From Desulfurococcales archaeon (GTDB taxonomy: Archaea; Thermoproteota; Thermoprotei_A; Sulfolobales; Desulfurococcaceae), in contig JALVHX010000056.1 of NCBI GenBank assembly GCA_027028805.1, positions 1 through 5,626 on the forward strand: a stretch of 5,626 bases of DNA, written 5' to 3'. The position numbers and the translations under genes were made by a program. Shown piece after piece: positions 5,604-5,626 of this stretch; position 1 is the first letter of the stretch, and each line of letters opens with the position of its first letter. Below the pieces are notes generated by a model, which saw only the letters and a program-made list of their open reading frames with translations, did not search any database and had not been told where the DNA came from.

Positions 5604-5620
5604 ATTACTCCTCCGAGGAG
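5604..5620 (-). promoter_or_regulatory. Palindromic promoter element shared with the phosphohexomutase-like gene (copy 2)
   Basis: ATTACTCCTCCGAGGAG on the plus strand is the exact reverse complement of 1888-1904. Read on the minus strand, it is CTCCTCGGAGGAGTAAT followed by ACTTATAAG, matching copy 1 in orientation and TATA spacing. A plus-strand gene beyond the window could also use it, since the core is palindromic. Confidence 0.6.
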
Positions 5621-5626
5621 ATAATA

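Overview
The window looks like part of the chromosome of a hyperthermophilic crenarchaeon, probably of Desulfurococcales type. The grounds are GC-rich genes dense in AGG/AGA, ATA and CTC codons, short AT-rich intergenic islands with archaeal TATA boxes at start-proximal distances, GTG/ATG starts with little or no leader, and closest family resemblance to archaeal and SAMHD1-like proteins. Genus assignment is inference only; no rRNA, tRNA, CRISPR array or insertion sequence is visible.

Layout. (1) Positions 1-1615, minus strand: a long uninterrupted reading frame that runs off the left edge. It encodes at least 538 residues of a secreted, heavily N-glycosylatable protein with a signal peptide, a tyrosine-rich head and a string of small beta-sandwich modules. 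(2) Positions 1616-1952: a divergent intergenic region with a 22% GC island, an 11-bp tandem repeat, two stacked palindromes and a TATA box. (3) Positions 1953-3206, plus strand: a phosphoglucomutase/phosphomannomutase-fold protein whose catalytic-serine loop, metal loop and sugar loop are all altered, so probably not an ordinary mutase. (4) Positions 3307-3693, plus strand: a small unrecognised protein with its own promoter. (5) Positions 3763-5493, minus strand, convergent: an HD-domain phosphohydrolase of the COG1078/SAMHD1-like dNTPase group with all metal-binding residues intact. (6) Positions 5494-5626: its promoter region.

The most interesting signals are two. A 17-bp element built on the palindrome CTCCTCGGAGGAG occurs in the promoters of both the degenerate phosphohexomutase (1888-1904) and the HD phosphohydrolase (5604-5620), in the same orientation and the same spacing to the TATA box, which suggests a shared transcription factor. 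The phosphohexomutase itself appears to be a pseudoenzyme or a neofunctionalised paralogue. I see no evidence that the four genes form one pathway; the shared promoter element is the only direct link between any of them.
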